In this document: positions 39,101 to 47,900 of the stretch, one piece after another
How positions within the stretch are numbered: position 1 is the first letter of the stretch
Layout: every line of letters begins with the position of its first letter
Assembly (NCBI RefSeq): GCF_020509005.1
Contig: NC_063012.1
Span: forward strand, 6,758,001-6,822,000
Direction: 5' to 3'
DNA length: 64,000 bases
From: Fulvia fulva
Taxonomy: Eukaryota; Ascomycota; Dothideomycetes; Mycosphaerellales; Mycosphaerellaceae
The notes under the pieces: generated by a model
The model's input: the letters and a program-made list of their open reading frames with translations, nothing else
Told to the model about the DNA's origin: nothing
Databases searched by the model: none
Position numbers and translations under genes: made by a program

Positions 39101-40191
39101 AACGCAGCGATGACATCGAGCTTGGTGAAGTACTTGGCCTTAGAGAGGCGCTCGAGCGTCTCCTGAATCAACGGTATGGGGTAGCGGTTCTTCTTTGTAA
39201 CAGCGTTCAAGCCTCGGTAGTCTACGCAGAAGCGTAGACCACCACCGGGCTTCTTGACGAACATGACGGGACTGCCAGCGCTGGAACGGCTCGCTCGAAT
39301 GAACCCCTTCTTTAGGTTCTCTTCGAGGTATCTCTTGAGGACGATAAGCTCTTCTCGGGACATAGAATATAACGGTCCGAACGGTGTCTCTGCACCTTCT
39401 TCTAGCTCAATCTCGTGGTCGTGAGGGCGATGAGGAGGCAGCTCGTCTGCGGCTTTAGCATCGAATACGTGGAGGATGTGGTGTGCCCAAGGAGGGACCT
39501 TCGTAGCAGGGTCGGTAGGTGTACGCTTCTTGTCGAGCTTCTCGAGGGCGATGTCGATATCGCGGAGAGAGGCGGCGAAGACTTGAGCTTTGGGCTGCTT
39601 AGCAGCAGTGGTGAAGGCAGCGGCGTTCACCTGGAAGATCTTGGTATACTCAGGACCGCGCTGAGGCGGCGGAGAAGGCGGAGGTGCCGGAGGAACTTCT
39701 GGAGGGAAGCTGACAGTAAGGGAAGTCCAGTCGATGATAGGTCGGTGTCGTCTGAACCAGGGGAGGCCGAGGATAAACTTCTGATGCGGTAGGGACGTAA
39801 GGAAGCTGGTGATCGACATACGCTTGCCTCCGAGGGTGATTGACGTGTGTACAACATGAGCAATCTTACCAGTGGTAGTCTCCGTGCCGTCAAAGAGTTC
39901 AAGGGTGCGAGGGTACTTCAGTTCCTGGGGTTCGAGGTTGAGAGAGGTCGCGAGTTTATAGTCCATAAAAGACTCGCCTAGTGCGCCAGTGTCCATGAGA
40001 GTGAGATTGGAAGAAGAGAGTTTCTTTGAGCCGATATTTACATTCGTGACGAACGGTTTGCAAGCGTGGTCCTTGCCCGTCTCGTCGTACAGGTCTAGCT
40101 GTGCTGTATTGATCCTCAACTTCTTTCCTCTCTTCACTTTCGGTAAACGTTGTTCTTGGTCTTCATCGCGTCGATGAGGAAGACCTAGGCT
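35761..40191 (-). CDS. pol: Chromovirus pol: protease-RT-RNase H-integrase-chromodomain
   Basis: Made as Gag-Pol by -1 frameshift at the heptamer 40191-40197; the segment after the shift is about 1,476 aa. A GTG at 40135-40137 begins the longest start-to-stop frame (1,458 aa) but is probably not used. Residues in that numbering: protease DTG 49-51; reverse transcriptase about 265-470 with [18 protein letters not shown] and YIDD 403-406; RNase H about 545-670 (TDASDG, D552); a very acidic linker 725-768; integrase zinc H841/H848/C878/C881; integrase core D911, D975, E1011; GPF module 1152-1154; chromodomain about 1219-1275. The final ~124 residues come from the LTR. All key residues are present and there is no internal stop. 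It copies the RNA and integrates the cDNA; the chromodomain in this family binds methylated H3 and steers integration to heterochromatin. Confidence 0.96.
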   Translation of the reverse strand, partial: SLGLPHRRDEDQEQRLPKVKRGKKLRINTAQLDLYDETGKDHACKPFVTNVNIGSKKLSSSNLTLMDTGALGESFMDYKLATSLNLEPQELKYPRTLELFDGTETTTGKIAHVVHTSITLGGKRMSITSFLTSLPHQKFILGLPWFRRHRPIIDWTSLTVSFPPEVPPAPPPSPPPQRGPEYTKIFQVNAAAFTTAAKQPKAQVFAASLRDIDIALEKLDKKRTPTDPATKVPPWAHHILHVFDAKAADELPPHRPHDHEIELEEGAETPFGPLYSMSREELIVLKRYLEENLKKGFIRASRSSAGSPVMFVKKPGGGLRFCVDYRGLNAVTKKNRYPIPLIQETLERLSKAKYFTKLDVIAAFNKLRMAEGHEYLTAFRTRYGLFESLVMPFGVCNGPSTFQNFINDILQEFLDQFCTAYIDDILVYSETKEEHREHVCKVLQKLADAGLQLDIDKCEFEKTEVKFLGLIITADGIKMDQEKIDAIVEWDAPTNVKEVQGFLGFANFYRRFIHAFSGVVRPLTKLTRKGEKFAWTDECQEAFDLLKAKFVENPLLRHFDFELETRVETDASDGVVGGVLLQRRSPESPWLPVAFLSKKMTATECNYEIYDKELLAIVKAFEEWRPELEGSAMPVQVSSDHKNLVYFMKSKLLNRRQARWSEFLSRFNFVISYTPGKANSMADALTRRPGDSPVDRRGGRQIAGQQVIKEHNLSSELREYLSNGQPTLAASFATLVLAPAYLDESDDESEPEEYASDAEDLNDDEEGSVTTDGSSESDFEGFDNEEQPEGIMARVRTAYDADIDAQELVQALESGARTFPGFSLSECELQEGVVYFRKKLYVPQPEGSNIRAEILQIIHDSASGGHPGVAKTHKLLARYYWWPHSWKDVRRYVLNCAACRRAKANRHRPHGLLHPLPAPDRPWKHITMDFITDLPHGKTFSGVKAKALLVIVDRHSKDRYMIPCWSMTAKETARLFYEFVWRFQGLPDSITSDRGTQFISHFWKRLCAILGIKHNLSTSFQPQTDGQTEITNAILEQVLRCFVDYHQKDWPQHIPAVEFATRNWDSETTGYSPFYTTRGYHPRTGMEPEEPLPPTEDANEQAADEFATMLSQIHEEVHDEMVYAQAIYEDQANRRRQPAPDYQVGDMVYLNSKNIKTDRPSKKLNWKNLGPFEITERISSHAYRLALPANIKIHDVFHPVRLRPAAEDPFPNQNQDMPGPPDEVEVDEPVNLPSDDYAVRKIRGIRVEPNDVEGLPPIKYEVEWQGCPEWDTSWEPIQHIIFNRQAIEEYHARADGPEVNIGRLFESELFDGAYQWCIDHDIRPRPGTEAEHPRYVELLRLRRNSALFGGATVMVSPQSVQKVGTEEPQSAQKSSRSDSPAWCVSAKNHMPRNIHYGTQPSKFTPLPNLDRFTSARDCVTHGTPASTRDCAGPWKKHVEDSERRAGWNKVLSKAAERGFARVSPVDAGTRTREGRV
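36137..36147 (-). other. Polypurine tract of chromovirus C1
   Basis: On the minus strand GGGGGGGCTAC lies directly before the 3' LTR, where plus-strand DNA synthesis is primed in LTR retrotransposons. Confidence 0.8.
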
Positions 40192-40197
40192 TTTCCC
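40158..40197 (-). promoter_or_regulatory. -1 ribosomal frameshift signal between gag and pol
   Basis: On the minus strand the heptamer GGGAAAA (40197 to 40191) is in the register G GGA AAA of gag. The spacer GCCTA follows, then a hairpin 40185-40158. The outer stem pairs GGTCTTC with GAAGACC, the inner stem pairs ATCG with CGAT, with a 3-nt bulge and an ACG loop. The gag stop TAG (40187-40185) lies inside the signal. A one-base slip back opens the pol frame with no stop. It matches the X XXY YYZ rule with a 5-nt spacer. Confidence 0.88.
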
Positions 40198-41345
40198 TGC
40201 TCAGCGGGAGCAGCAGGAGCAGGCTCGATAGCGCCGACAGCGCCGCGAACCGGGTTGCGGGCGTTACGGGCAGCGAGCTGCGGACAGTTGGCTGCGATGT
40301 GGCCTGGACCGCCGCAGTAGGTGCAGAGTCCGGCCTGGCGACGGCGAAGCTTCTCTTCGGGAGTGAGCTTACCGTTGACGAGGCCCTGGACTCGAGGGAC
40401 GGCGGCACCAGCGCTGAGATCCATAGCGTCACCTACAGAGACGGGAGGGAGAGCCGTAGGAGCGGCGGCGCCTAGTGGAGCAGCGAAGTGGCTTCCGGGA
40501 CCACGAGGCTGACGACCTTGAGAACGGGAAGCGAGGAGAGAGGCGGTGTGTTTCATGTTGGAGTCGAGGCGCTGGCAGGTCTCGACGAGCTCACGGAAGC
40601 TCATAGCACCGACGTCCTTGTCCTCGAGGGCTCGAAGAAGCTCTGCTGACAAACCACGGCGGAGAGTGCTCTTCTTGGTCTCTTCGTTGTAGCCGGTGAA
40701 CCCGATGTCGCGGTTGAAGGCCGCGAGGTACTCGGCGAAGCTCTTGTTCTTCTGGAGGAGGTTGTGGATGGCGTTCTGGGCGGTGGCTCTACGGTCTGGA
40801 TCACCAAAGGCAGCACGGAGGTCCTGCATCAAGGTGAGGACGTCCGGGCAGCCGATAGTCTGCGTGGCGTTGTCGATGTAGTGTTGTACCTGAGCCGCGG
40901 CGTCTCCCCGAAGGAGGGAGAAGACGTACGTGACTTTGTCCTTCTCTTGCGGAAAGTGGTCGGCATTAGCCAACAGCTTGATGGTGAGCTGTGTCTCAAA
41001 TGCCTCAAACTTGCTCTTGTTGCCGTCGAACTCGTCTGGGTCGTTGACCTTCTTGGAGAAGTGCTGGCGGCGGTTGTCGTCGGCGTGCGGGGCGAGGTTC
41101 TGGAAGGTGTTCACAATACCTTGAAGGTATGTTGCTTGGTTGTTTGCTTGCTCGACCTGCTGGGCGGTCTCGCGGAAAGAGGAGACGGTGCGGTTGATGA
41201 GAGCGTAGGCGGTGTCGGGGTTGGCGTTTGCCCAGGCACCGAAGGCAGCGGCGTTCGAGAAGGGGATGTCAGTCCACTCACTGAAGTGGAATGGAGTGTC
41301 TTGGTTGTCGAGGTTGACACCTCTATCGGTGGGGTGGTCACCCAT
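40185..41345 (-). CDS. gag: Chromovirus gag (capsid/nucleocapsid)
   Basis: 386 aa from the ATG at 41343-41345, the first ATG after the LTR and primer site; the frame is open further upstream into the LTR (to 41459) but that part precedes the primer site and is unlikely to be coding. A capsid-like retrotransposon Gag domain lies at about residues 105-240 (FEAFETQLTIKLLANADHF, FSLLRGDAAAQVQHYIDNA). One CCHC zinc knuckle is at 341-354 (CTYCGGPGHIAANC). The C-terminus is Ala/Pro-rich. It forms the cytoplasmic virus-like particle and packages RNA. It ends at TAG 40185-40187, overlapping the frameshift signal, so most ribosomes should make Gag and a minority Gag-Pol. Confidence 0.95.
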   Translation of the reverse strand: MGDHPTDRGVNLDNQDTPFHFSEWTDIPFSNAAAFGAWANANPDTAYALINRTVSSFRETAQQVEQANNQATYLQGIVNTFQNLAPHADDNRRQHFSKKVNDPDEFDGNKSKFEAFETQLTIKLLANADHFPQEKDKVTYVFSLLRGDAAAQVQHYIDNATQTIGCPDVLTLMQDLRAAFGDPDRRATAQNAIHNLLQKNKSFAEYLAAFNRDIGFTGYNEETKKSTLRRGLSAELLRALEDKDVGAMSFRELVETCQRLDSNMKHTASLLASRSQGRQPRGPGSHFAAPLGAAAPTALPPVSVGDAMDLSAGAAVPRVQGLVNGKLTPEEKLRRRQAGLCTYCGGPGHIAANCPQLAARNARNPVRGAVGAIEPAPAAPAEQGKA

Positions 41346-41376
41346 GAGGATGACTCGAGTGGTTGACGGTTTGTTG

Positions 41377-41385
41377 GTCTTTTGT
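41377..41385 (-). other. Primer-binding site, candidate self-priming type
   Basis: On the minus strand ACAAAAGAC starts two bases after the 5' LTR. It does not begin with TGG as a tRNA-primed site usually does. It is the exact complement of GTCTTTTGT inside the LTR at 41487-41495, near the predicted start of the RNA. Confidence 0.6.
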
Positions 41386-41387
41386 GA

Positions 41388-41907
41388 TGTCAGGGCGAGA
41401 GCCTGGCCTGTGAGATGCAAGGGTGAAAGCGAGAATGCAGGTGCGAAGTGCAGATGCAAAAGGGTATGGTATGATTGCTACACAAAACAAAAGACGAAGA
41501 AAGCAAGAGAGGCCTGGGGAAGGCCAGATATTTATACGCGACCCTCGCGAGTGCGTGTCCCCGCATCAACAGGGCTAACCCGTGCGAAGCCGCGCTCAGC
41601 AGCTTTGCTCAAAACCTTATTCCAACCTGCCCTACGTTCCGAGTCTTCCACGTGCTTCTTCCAGGGTCCAGCGCAGTCGCGGGTGCTCGCGGGAGTGCCG
41701 TGAGTCACACAGTCACGAGCCGAAGTGAATCTGTCAAGGTTTGGTAGAGGGGTGAATTTGGAGGGCTGGGTCCCGTAGTGAATGTTGCGGGGCATGTGAT
41801 TCTTGGCGCTCACACACCAAGCTGGACTGTCACTTCTTGACGACTTCTGAGCACTCTGAGGCTCTTCTGTCCCCACCTTCTGTACACTCTGTGGGGAGAC
41901 CATGACA
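41388..41907 (-). repeat. Chromovirus C1 5' LTR (520 bp)
   Basis: It looks identical to 35617-36136 on reading. It contains the promoter region. A 128-codon open stretch at 41532-41918 is the LTR copy of the pol tail and is not a gene in itself. Confidence 0.96.
41529..41536 (-). promoter_or_regulatory. TATA box of chromovirus C1
   Basis: TATAAATA on the minus strand in the 5' LTR (plus TATTTATA). Transcription would start some 30-45 bases downstream, about 41490-41505, next to the self-priming complement at 41487-41495. The same box is in the 3' LTR at 35758-35765. Confidence 0.65.
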
Positions 41908-41958
41908 TCTAGGGTCACTAGGCGCGCTATTACTTACTAGGGTAGTTAGTCGTCTATA

Positions 41959-44900
41959 TTTTAGTAGTTAATAAGGGGGGGTCTCAAGTATATACCCGGT
42001 AGTATTATTAGTACATTTTAGTAAAATCAAGGTCAAGGTCGACTCGAAGTCGAAATCTTAAGGTATTAAGGCACCTAAGGTCAAGGTTCTTAGTATTAAG
42101 CAAAGTAAGTATAACGTTACGAGTAAGGTTACGAACAAGGTCATAAGTTTTAGTTATATCTTTATCGAGGTTCGAATCGTTTACTAGTATTAGAGCTGGC
42201 TAAGAGTTACTAGAAAGTCTAACGAAGGTATATAGGCCTTATAGGGAGGCTATAATCCTAGAAGGGATAGAAGACTCGGATAGCGACGAAGATAACACCC
42301 CGGAGGCTTTAGGCTCTAATAAGGGTAAGGAAAGAGTACGACGAAATGACTAAGAAGAAGATGACTTAAATAAGGGCACTATAACGTCAGGAATACCCTA
42401 TAGTCCGGATGCGATAGTAGCCTTGTTTAGCCGTCTTGCTATTACTATAGAAAATGTAGGACCTCGCTTCCCTACTCTAGGGAGTCCGGAAAACCCCCTC
42501 TTTAATAGTAGGAACGCTACTAAATTCTAGGTGAGGTTTAATAATCTTATAGACTAGTATCTACTAAGGCTATTAATTAAGAAAGACAACTTCTAGGGTC
42601 GTTTCGAGCGTAACTACAAGACTACTATCCGACGTTTAGTAATAAGGTTAGAGGGATAGTAAGTAAGGCGGAGCACCTTTAGGAGGTCCTTCGTAGCTAA
42701 ATTTTCGAGATTCGATACCTATTCGATATTAGGAAGTCGAGAATATCTAGAAGAGATAGTCCGGGCCGAGTAAGGGAAAAGCCCTAAGGAATAGGATATA
42801 AAGGAGTTTATCCGTCTCTTCGTAGCCTCTAGTAACCTAATTGATCCCGAAGACCTTAATAATAGCTCCCGTAGCCGTCTTCTACTTTAGGGGCTCCTAG
42901 AGTTAGTTACTAAGGCAGTTTATAAGAAATGTAGGCTCTATCCGAAGTAGCCTAAGAAGTTTCGGCGCTTTTAAAAGATACTAGACGAGGCTATAAGTAT
43001 CGCTAATAGTAAAGAAGGATAGAAGGCCGTATATATAGACTTTCTACTTACTTTACCGTAGCTTTATTGGTCAGTTATAAAGTAGATGCCGCGCTTAATC
43101 CCTAAGATTAATATACTTAATAAACTAGCTACTTCCGCTACTATCGACGATGACCTTATTTAGAAAATAGTAGAAATGAGTATTTAGGCTTACTAACGAG
43201 GTCGCGCGGCGGAGGTTAGATCCTTTAACCCTAGTGAAAATCAAAGGTCTATATAACTAGAGAACCCCGATCGAGTGCCTAAACTATAGGTTTACTTAAT
43301 ATAGCGCCCGTAGTTATAGAACCGCGAGTAGTCTAAAGCGCTTAGTAGGTACTATTACAACTATAGTAGTACGGAACATTAGGCTAATAGGTGCCCCGTA
43401 ATACTATTCCTTATCTTATAAGGGTATGTCTTTTTAGCGACGAACATCTAGTAGTACCTAGGAAAGAAGACCGATCTAAATCCCCCTAAGTTTAACTTCC
43501 GACGGGACTATAGTAAACCTAAGCTCCTTTATATACTTCCGTAGCTTAAGGAACACTATAGCCCGATTCTATTTAATAAGGACATAAAAATCCCTACGCT
43601 TCGGAAACAATAGATAGGTCGAGATTATACTAGTATCTTAAGCGTAAAGCTTTCTAACTACTCTAAACCTCTACCTAATAACCGATACCTTATAGAATAC
43701 GGCCCTTAAGATGTTAGATCTAGGTAGTAACCGACGGCCGCTAGTAGTTACTAGATCTAGTTTAAGGAAGAAGAAGAAGAACCGGCTCTATAAGGGAGTA
43801 GGATTATAAACTACGACGAGGTTAAGGTTAAGGCCTACCTAATCTAGAGTAACAAATCTTGAGGTAAAGCTCTAGTAGGAATTATAAAGAACCCGAATCC
43901 TCGAACTAGGTCTAGTATATAGGCATTAAGAGTACGAGCCGAGGCCGCTAAAGCTATACGATAAGAACTCGAAGAGGAGATCCGGTAGGAAGAACTCGGT
44001 TAGTAGGAGGTAGAGATAATAAGAGACGCCGGTTCTAGGGCTAGTAGAAGCTAGTTAACGGTATCGTTAGGGGAGACTCTTAGAAGAAGGACGCCTAAGC
44101 CTCGAGCTAAGTTAAGGCCTACGCCCTCGGAATAGCCGGTAGGGCCTATTAATGCCCTATTTATATAGCGTAAACGGCTATAGAATACGAAGACGATAAG
44201 GATTAATAACTACGTCCAATAGTACGGTACTAGAGATAGGCCCGTTACTAAGGAGGAGGGAGTGACCTATTAGATTGATCAAATCCTTTAGACTACGTTT
44301 CTAAATATTAATGCCCGGGACTAGTTTCGGTATAGTCGCTAGTTTAAGACTACCTTGTTTAGGAGAGTAGTAAATACCCCTGATCTATAGTCTAAGCTTA
44401 CTACCGTCCGTAAGTTAGCTAGCTAAGAAGGGACTAAAGTCCGTACGAGTCATGTCGCTACTTATAAAGACGAGGAAGAAGAGGCTAATAAAGAAGTCTT
44501 TCGGAATAATTATTAAGCTCGCTTTATAGGTATGTTCTTAACGATATTATGTAGTAAGAATACTATCCCTACCGCCGAGTTGTACGAGAACATTAAAAAG
44601 ATCGGTCTCTCTAGTATACTAGACGATTTTATAATAGTACCTAGCCCTTAGGTAGTTACCGAGCTTAGGACTAGTAAAGGTTAGACTCGAGCCCTGCTTA
44701 ACGAGGGATCTAAAGTCAATATTATTAGCCCGAGGATAGTATATAAGTTTGGCTTGCCTATCGTACCTAGCGCCTACTTGTCCTTTTAAGGAGCGGGTAG
44801 AAGAGCGAAGTTTAAGGGGGTAATTTCAAAGCTTAATACTTAGGTATTTAGTATATACTACTAGATCGACATGTTTGTCTCCGCTAATCTAGATTCGCCT

Positions 44901-47900
44901 ACGATCCTTAGCCGCCCTTAGTATAGAAAGGTATAACTAATAGGCCGTAACTACGACGATAGATTATAGGAGGGAACAATCGCTAGTAGGAAAGGTAAAA
45001 GTATAATATTCACGGCTATTATAGGTATTAATAAGTGCAAAACTCTTTAAGAACTTCTATAGTCCTCGAAAAATACGAACGCGGATTGATTTACGGTAGT
45101 CAACCCGCTATAAGTATTAGAAGTCCGGTTTTAAAACAAGTCCGCTTTTCGAGTCTAGTCGAGGAGACCTTAGCAAATATATTAGGGGCGGAGTGTTCTA
45201 ATAATACGGCGTATCGACATCGATAAGAAGGTATAACGAAGCTAATCCCTAACCCTATAGACACGACTATCTTCGACTACTTTAAAAACTACGGCGGCTC
45301 CGTATTATAATAAAGGGAAAATGTCCTCGGCCTTAGCCCGTATCCGAAGAAATTACTAGAACTACTCGGGAACCGCTAATACTTAAGCGCTAAGGTGACT
45401 ACTAACGCTCTAGGAGAGTAGGTCATTATAAATATATACTCCGTATAGGGCGACTAGTGTACGGAGATCCTGAAATAGAGCTAGATTAATAGGTAGGCTT
45501 AGAAACGAGACGTAGGGTTATATAGACCCGGTATTAGGATGCCGTATATATTTACTATATATAAGCGAAAAGCTAACAAGAAAAGACCTATTAATACGAG
45601 CGTTTACGAGAGGCCTTAGTCGAAAGTAGATAGTAATATAGATTAGAAGCGGAAGGCCCTTTACTAGGAATCTCTAATACTAGTAGGGCAAGGCCCGTTC
45701 GATAGGAGGTATCTTATTAAAAAGTTCTCTAGTATCGAGCGCGGCTCGAGGATTATACCTAAAAGGCTCGCTAGTATTAAGGTTAGTATCGCTCTCTCGG
45801 CTAAGAAAAGACAAATGTTTAATAAAATGCTCTTTAACCGAGAAGGTATCCTAGCGTAGGATTTCAGCTATATACGGTAGATTAGACATAATGTTATACC
45901 CCCTTAGAAGATTATAACGATTGCGTATAAACCGTAGTAGGCGCGGAACATTCGATTACACCTAAGCTTCCGAGCGATTATAGAATAGATAATCCGCACT
46001 CGAATTAAGAACAGAATTCTTAAGTATAGTTAAGGTGCTTATACGAATACTTAGTTCTTAGTAGCGAAGATAGTCGAGCTAAATAGCGAAGCTATAATAT
46101 ATAGGTTGATCAACTCCGCTATACTCTTAAACGAGGTAATAATAAGGGATACGAATATTCCCCTAGATACGGACGGGTTCTCGGAAGACTTTACTAGGTA
46201 TAGAGTAGCCTCTTTAGTAGACTTGTTTTTAGAGTACGACTAGATTACGCTTAACGAAAGTAGCCGGGATTTGACGGCCTTTATAACGCCTCTTAGGCTT
46301 ATACGGTATATAACGTTACTATAGGGTACGACAAACTTAGTTACTTAGTTCGTACTAGTAGTAACTAAGGTGTTAATAGACTATATTTCTTACCGAGCAA
46401 AACTATTTCTTAACGATATTAGCGTAAAAGGTCCTACTAAGGACTATAGTAACGCTAAGGTAGAGCCTAGCCTTCGACAATAGGTCGTAGAACATATTAT
46501 GTCCCTTAAACTTATTCTTACGGACCTAGAGAGGGCCGGAGCGGTAGTCGTAGGGGAGAAGTCGCCGTGGCTTTATAAGACCCTAAAGATCGTAGGCTAT
46601 ATTACTAGCCTAAGCGGCCGCTATCTAGATCCTAAGGTAGTAGCTAAGATCTTGAACTAGCTAACCCTAAAGTACGTAAAGGACGTTCGAGTTTATATTA
46701 GAATCTATATTTACTTCCGGATTTAGGTCCCCTAGTTCGTAATCGTCGCTCGGCTAATATATAAGCTTTTAAGGAAGGACGTCGAGTTTGTCTAGACTAA
46801 GAATAAGTAGTTCTCGAAAGAGAACCTAGTAAGATTCTTAGTAATAGTACTAGCGTTAGTAACTATCTCCTACGCCCTAGGAGCTAGTAGGATCTTCGTT
46901 TCTATTAACGCGAGTAGTATTAGGTAGGGTTATATAATATCGTAGGAATTACTAGATAACACTCGACGAAGACACCTAGTAAGGTATAAGAGCGGTACCT
47001 AGAACGTAAATGAGGCTAAGTACAATATAGGAAAGCGAGAGTACCTCGGAGTACTAAAGGGCCTTAAGAAGGTGTAGCGCTACCTCGTAGGAGTAGACTT
47101 CATCCTCGAAGTTAATATCAAAACGCTAGTATAGTAGTTAAATCGGCTAGTATCCGACATTCTAAACTCTATAATAGTAAGGTAGGTTACTTAGATCCGG
47201 CTATTTACCTTTAAAGTAAGGCATGTCGATAGGAAGAAGTACTCCGGACCGGATGCACTGTCTCGTAAACTACCTATAGCTAAGGAGCTTACGGAACCTA
47301 ACGATAACATTAATAAGATAATTGACGACAAATTCTTCCGTTACGCCGAGCTAGTTAATACTTTCCCCGTTATTCTAGAGCTTGAACGACTCCTCAAACC
47401 CTAGTATAGTAACAATTCCGAGCTTATAGCTTATATTCTAGTATATCGAATACGACCGGAAGGGGTCACCCGGGCTAAGTATCGAAACCTCGTTAAGAAG
47501 AGTCCTCGGTACTACTTAAGAGATAAGCTCTTATTTTATTAGCGGCGAAGGGGTATAACGATATAGCTAGTAGTAGACGATAATAATGCTTAGAAAGAGA
47601 TCGTGATATACTATTACGAAAAGTATAGTTACCGGAGTATAGAGCTAGTATATAATCTTATTACTAGCCGGTATTACTAGGAGGGCTACTTCTCCGACGT
47701 ATCGAATTAGGTAAGGACTTATACTCCTTATAACTTTCGTAAAGGCAACAAGAGAGTAGGAGAAATGTACTTATCGACTTAGTAGGTTATAGGAGAGAGG
47801 TAGTACTACGATCCCGTCTACGTATATAGAAACGGGTACTTACTTATCGCCCGAGAAGCTCTAAGTAGGTAGATTAAGGCGAAGGTCGTACGGAAGCCTC

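Larger units (their letters stand above)
35617..41907 (-). mobile_element. Chromovirus C1: intact, un-RIPed Ty3/gypsy retrotransposon
   Basis: 6,291 bp, target-site duplication TCTAG (35612-35616 and 41908-41912), two 520 bp LTRs that look identical on reading, intact gag and pol frames, polypurine tract at 36137-36147 and a self-priming type primer site at 41377-41385. It is rich in CA and TG, in sharp contrast to the flanks, so it has not been through RIP. The C-terminal chromodomain places it among the chromoviruses (Ty3/gypsy with chromodomain integrase). It is the only element here that looks capable of moving. Confidence 0.97.
35338..41958 (+). repeat. Gypsy-D 5' LTR, split by chromovirus C1
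   Basis: The first 279 bp are at 35338-35616 and the last 46 bp at 41913-41958. It aligns with 49286-49610 with mostly C/T and G/A differences. It starts TATTAACGAGC and ends GTCTATA. Confidence 0.88.

Noticed and set aside
40163..40432. 89-codon minus-strand frame overlapping the gag end as an extra protein
   Set aside because: Different frame from both gag and pol, Ser/Leu-rich with no domain; it ends before pol and plays no part in the -1 shift.
36889..41366. Many open frames of 62-200 codons on the plus strand and in other minus frames
   Set aside because: They are antisense or off-frame shadows of chromovirus gag and pol, without domains of their own.
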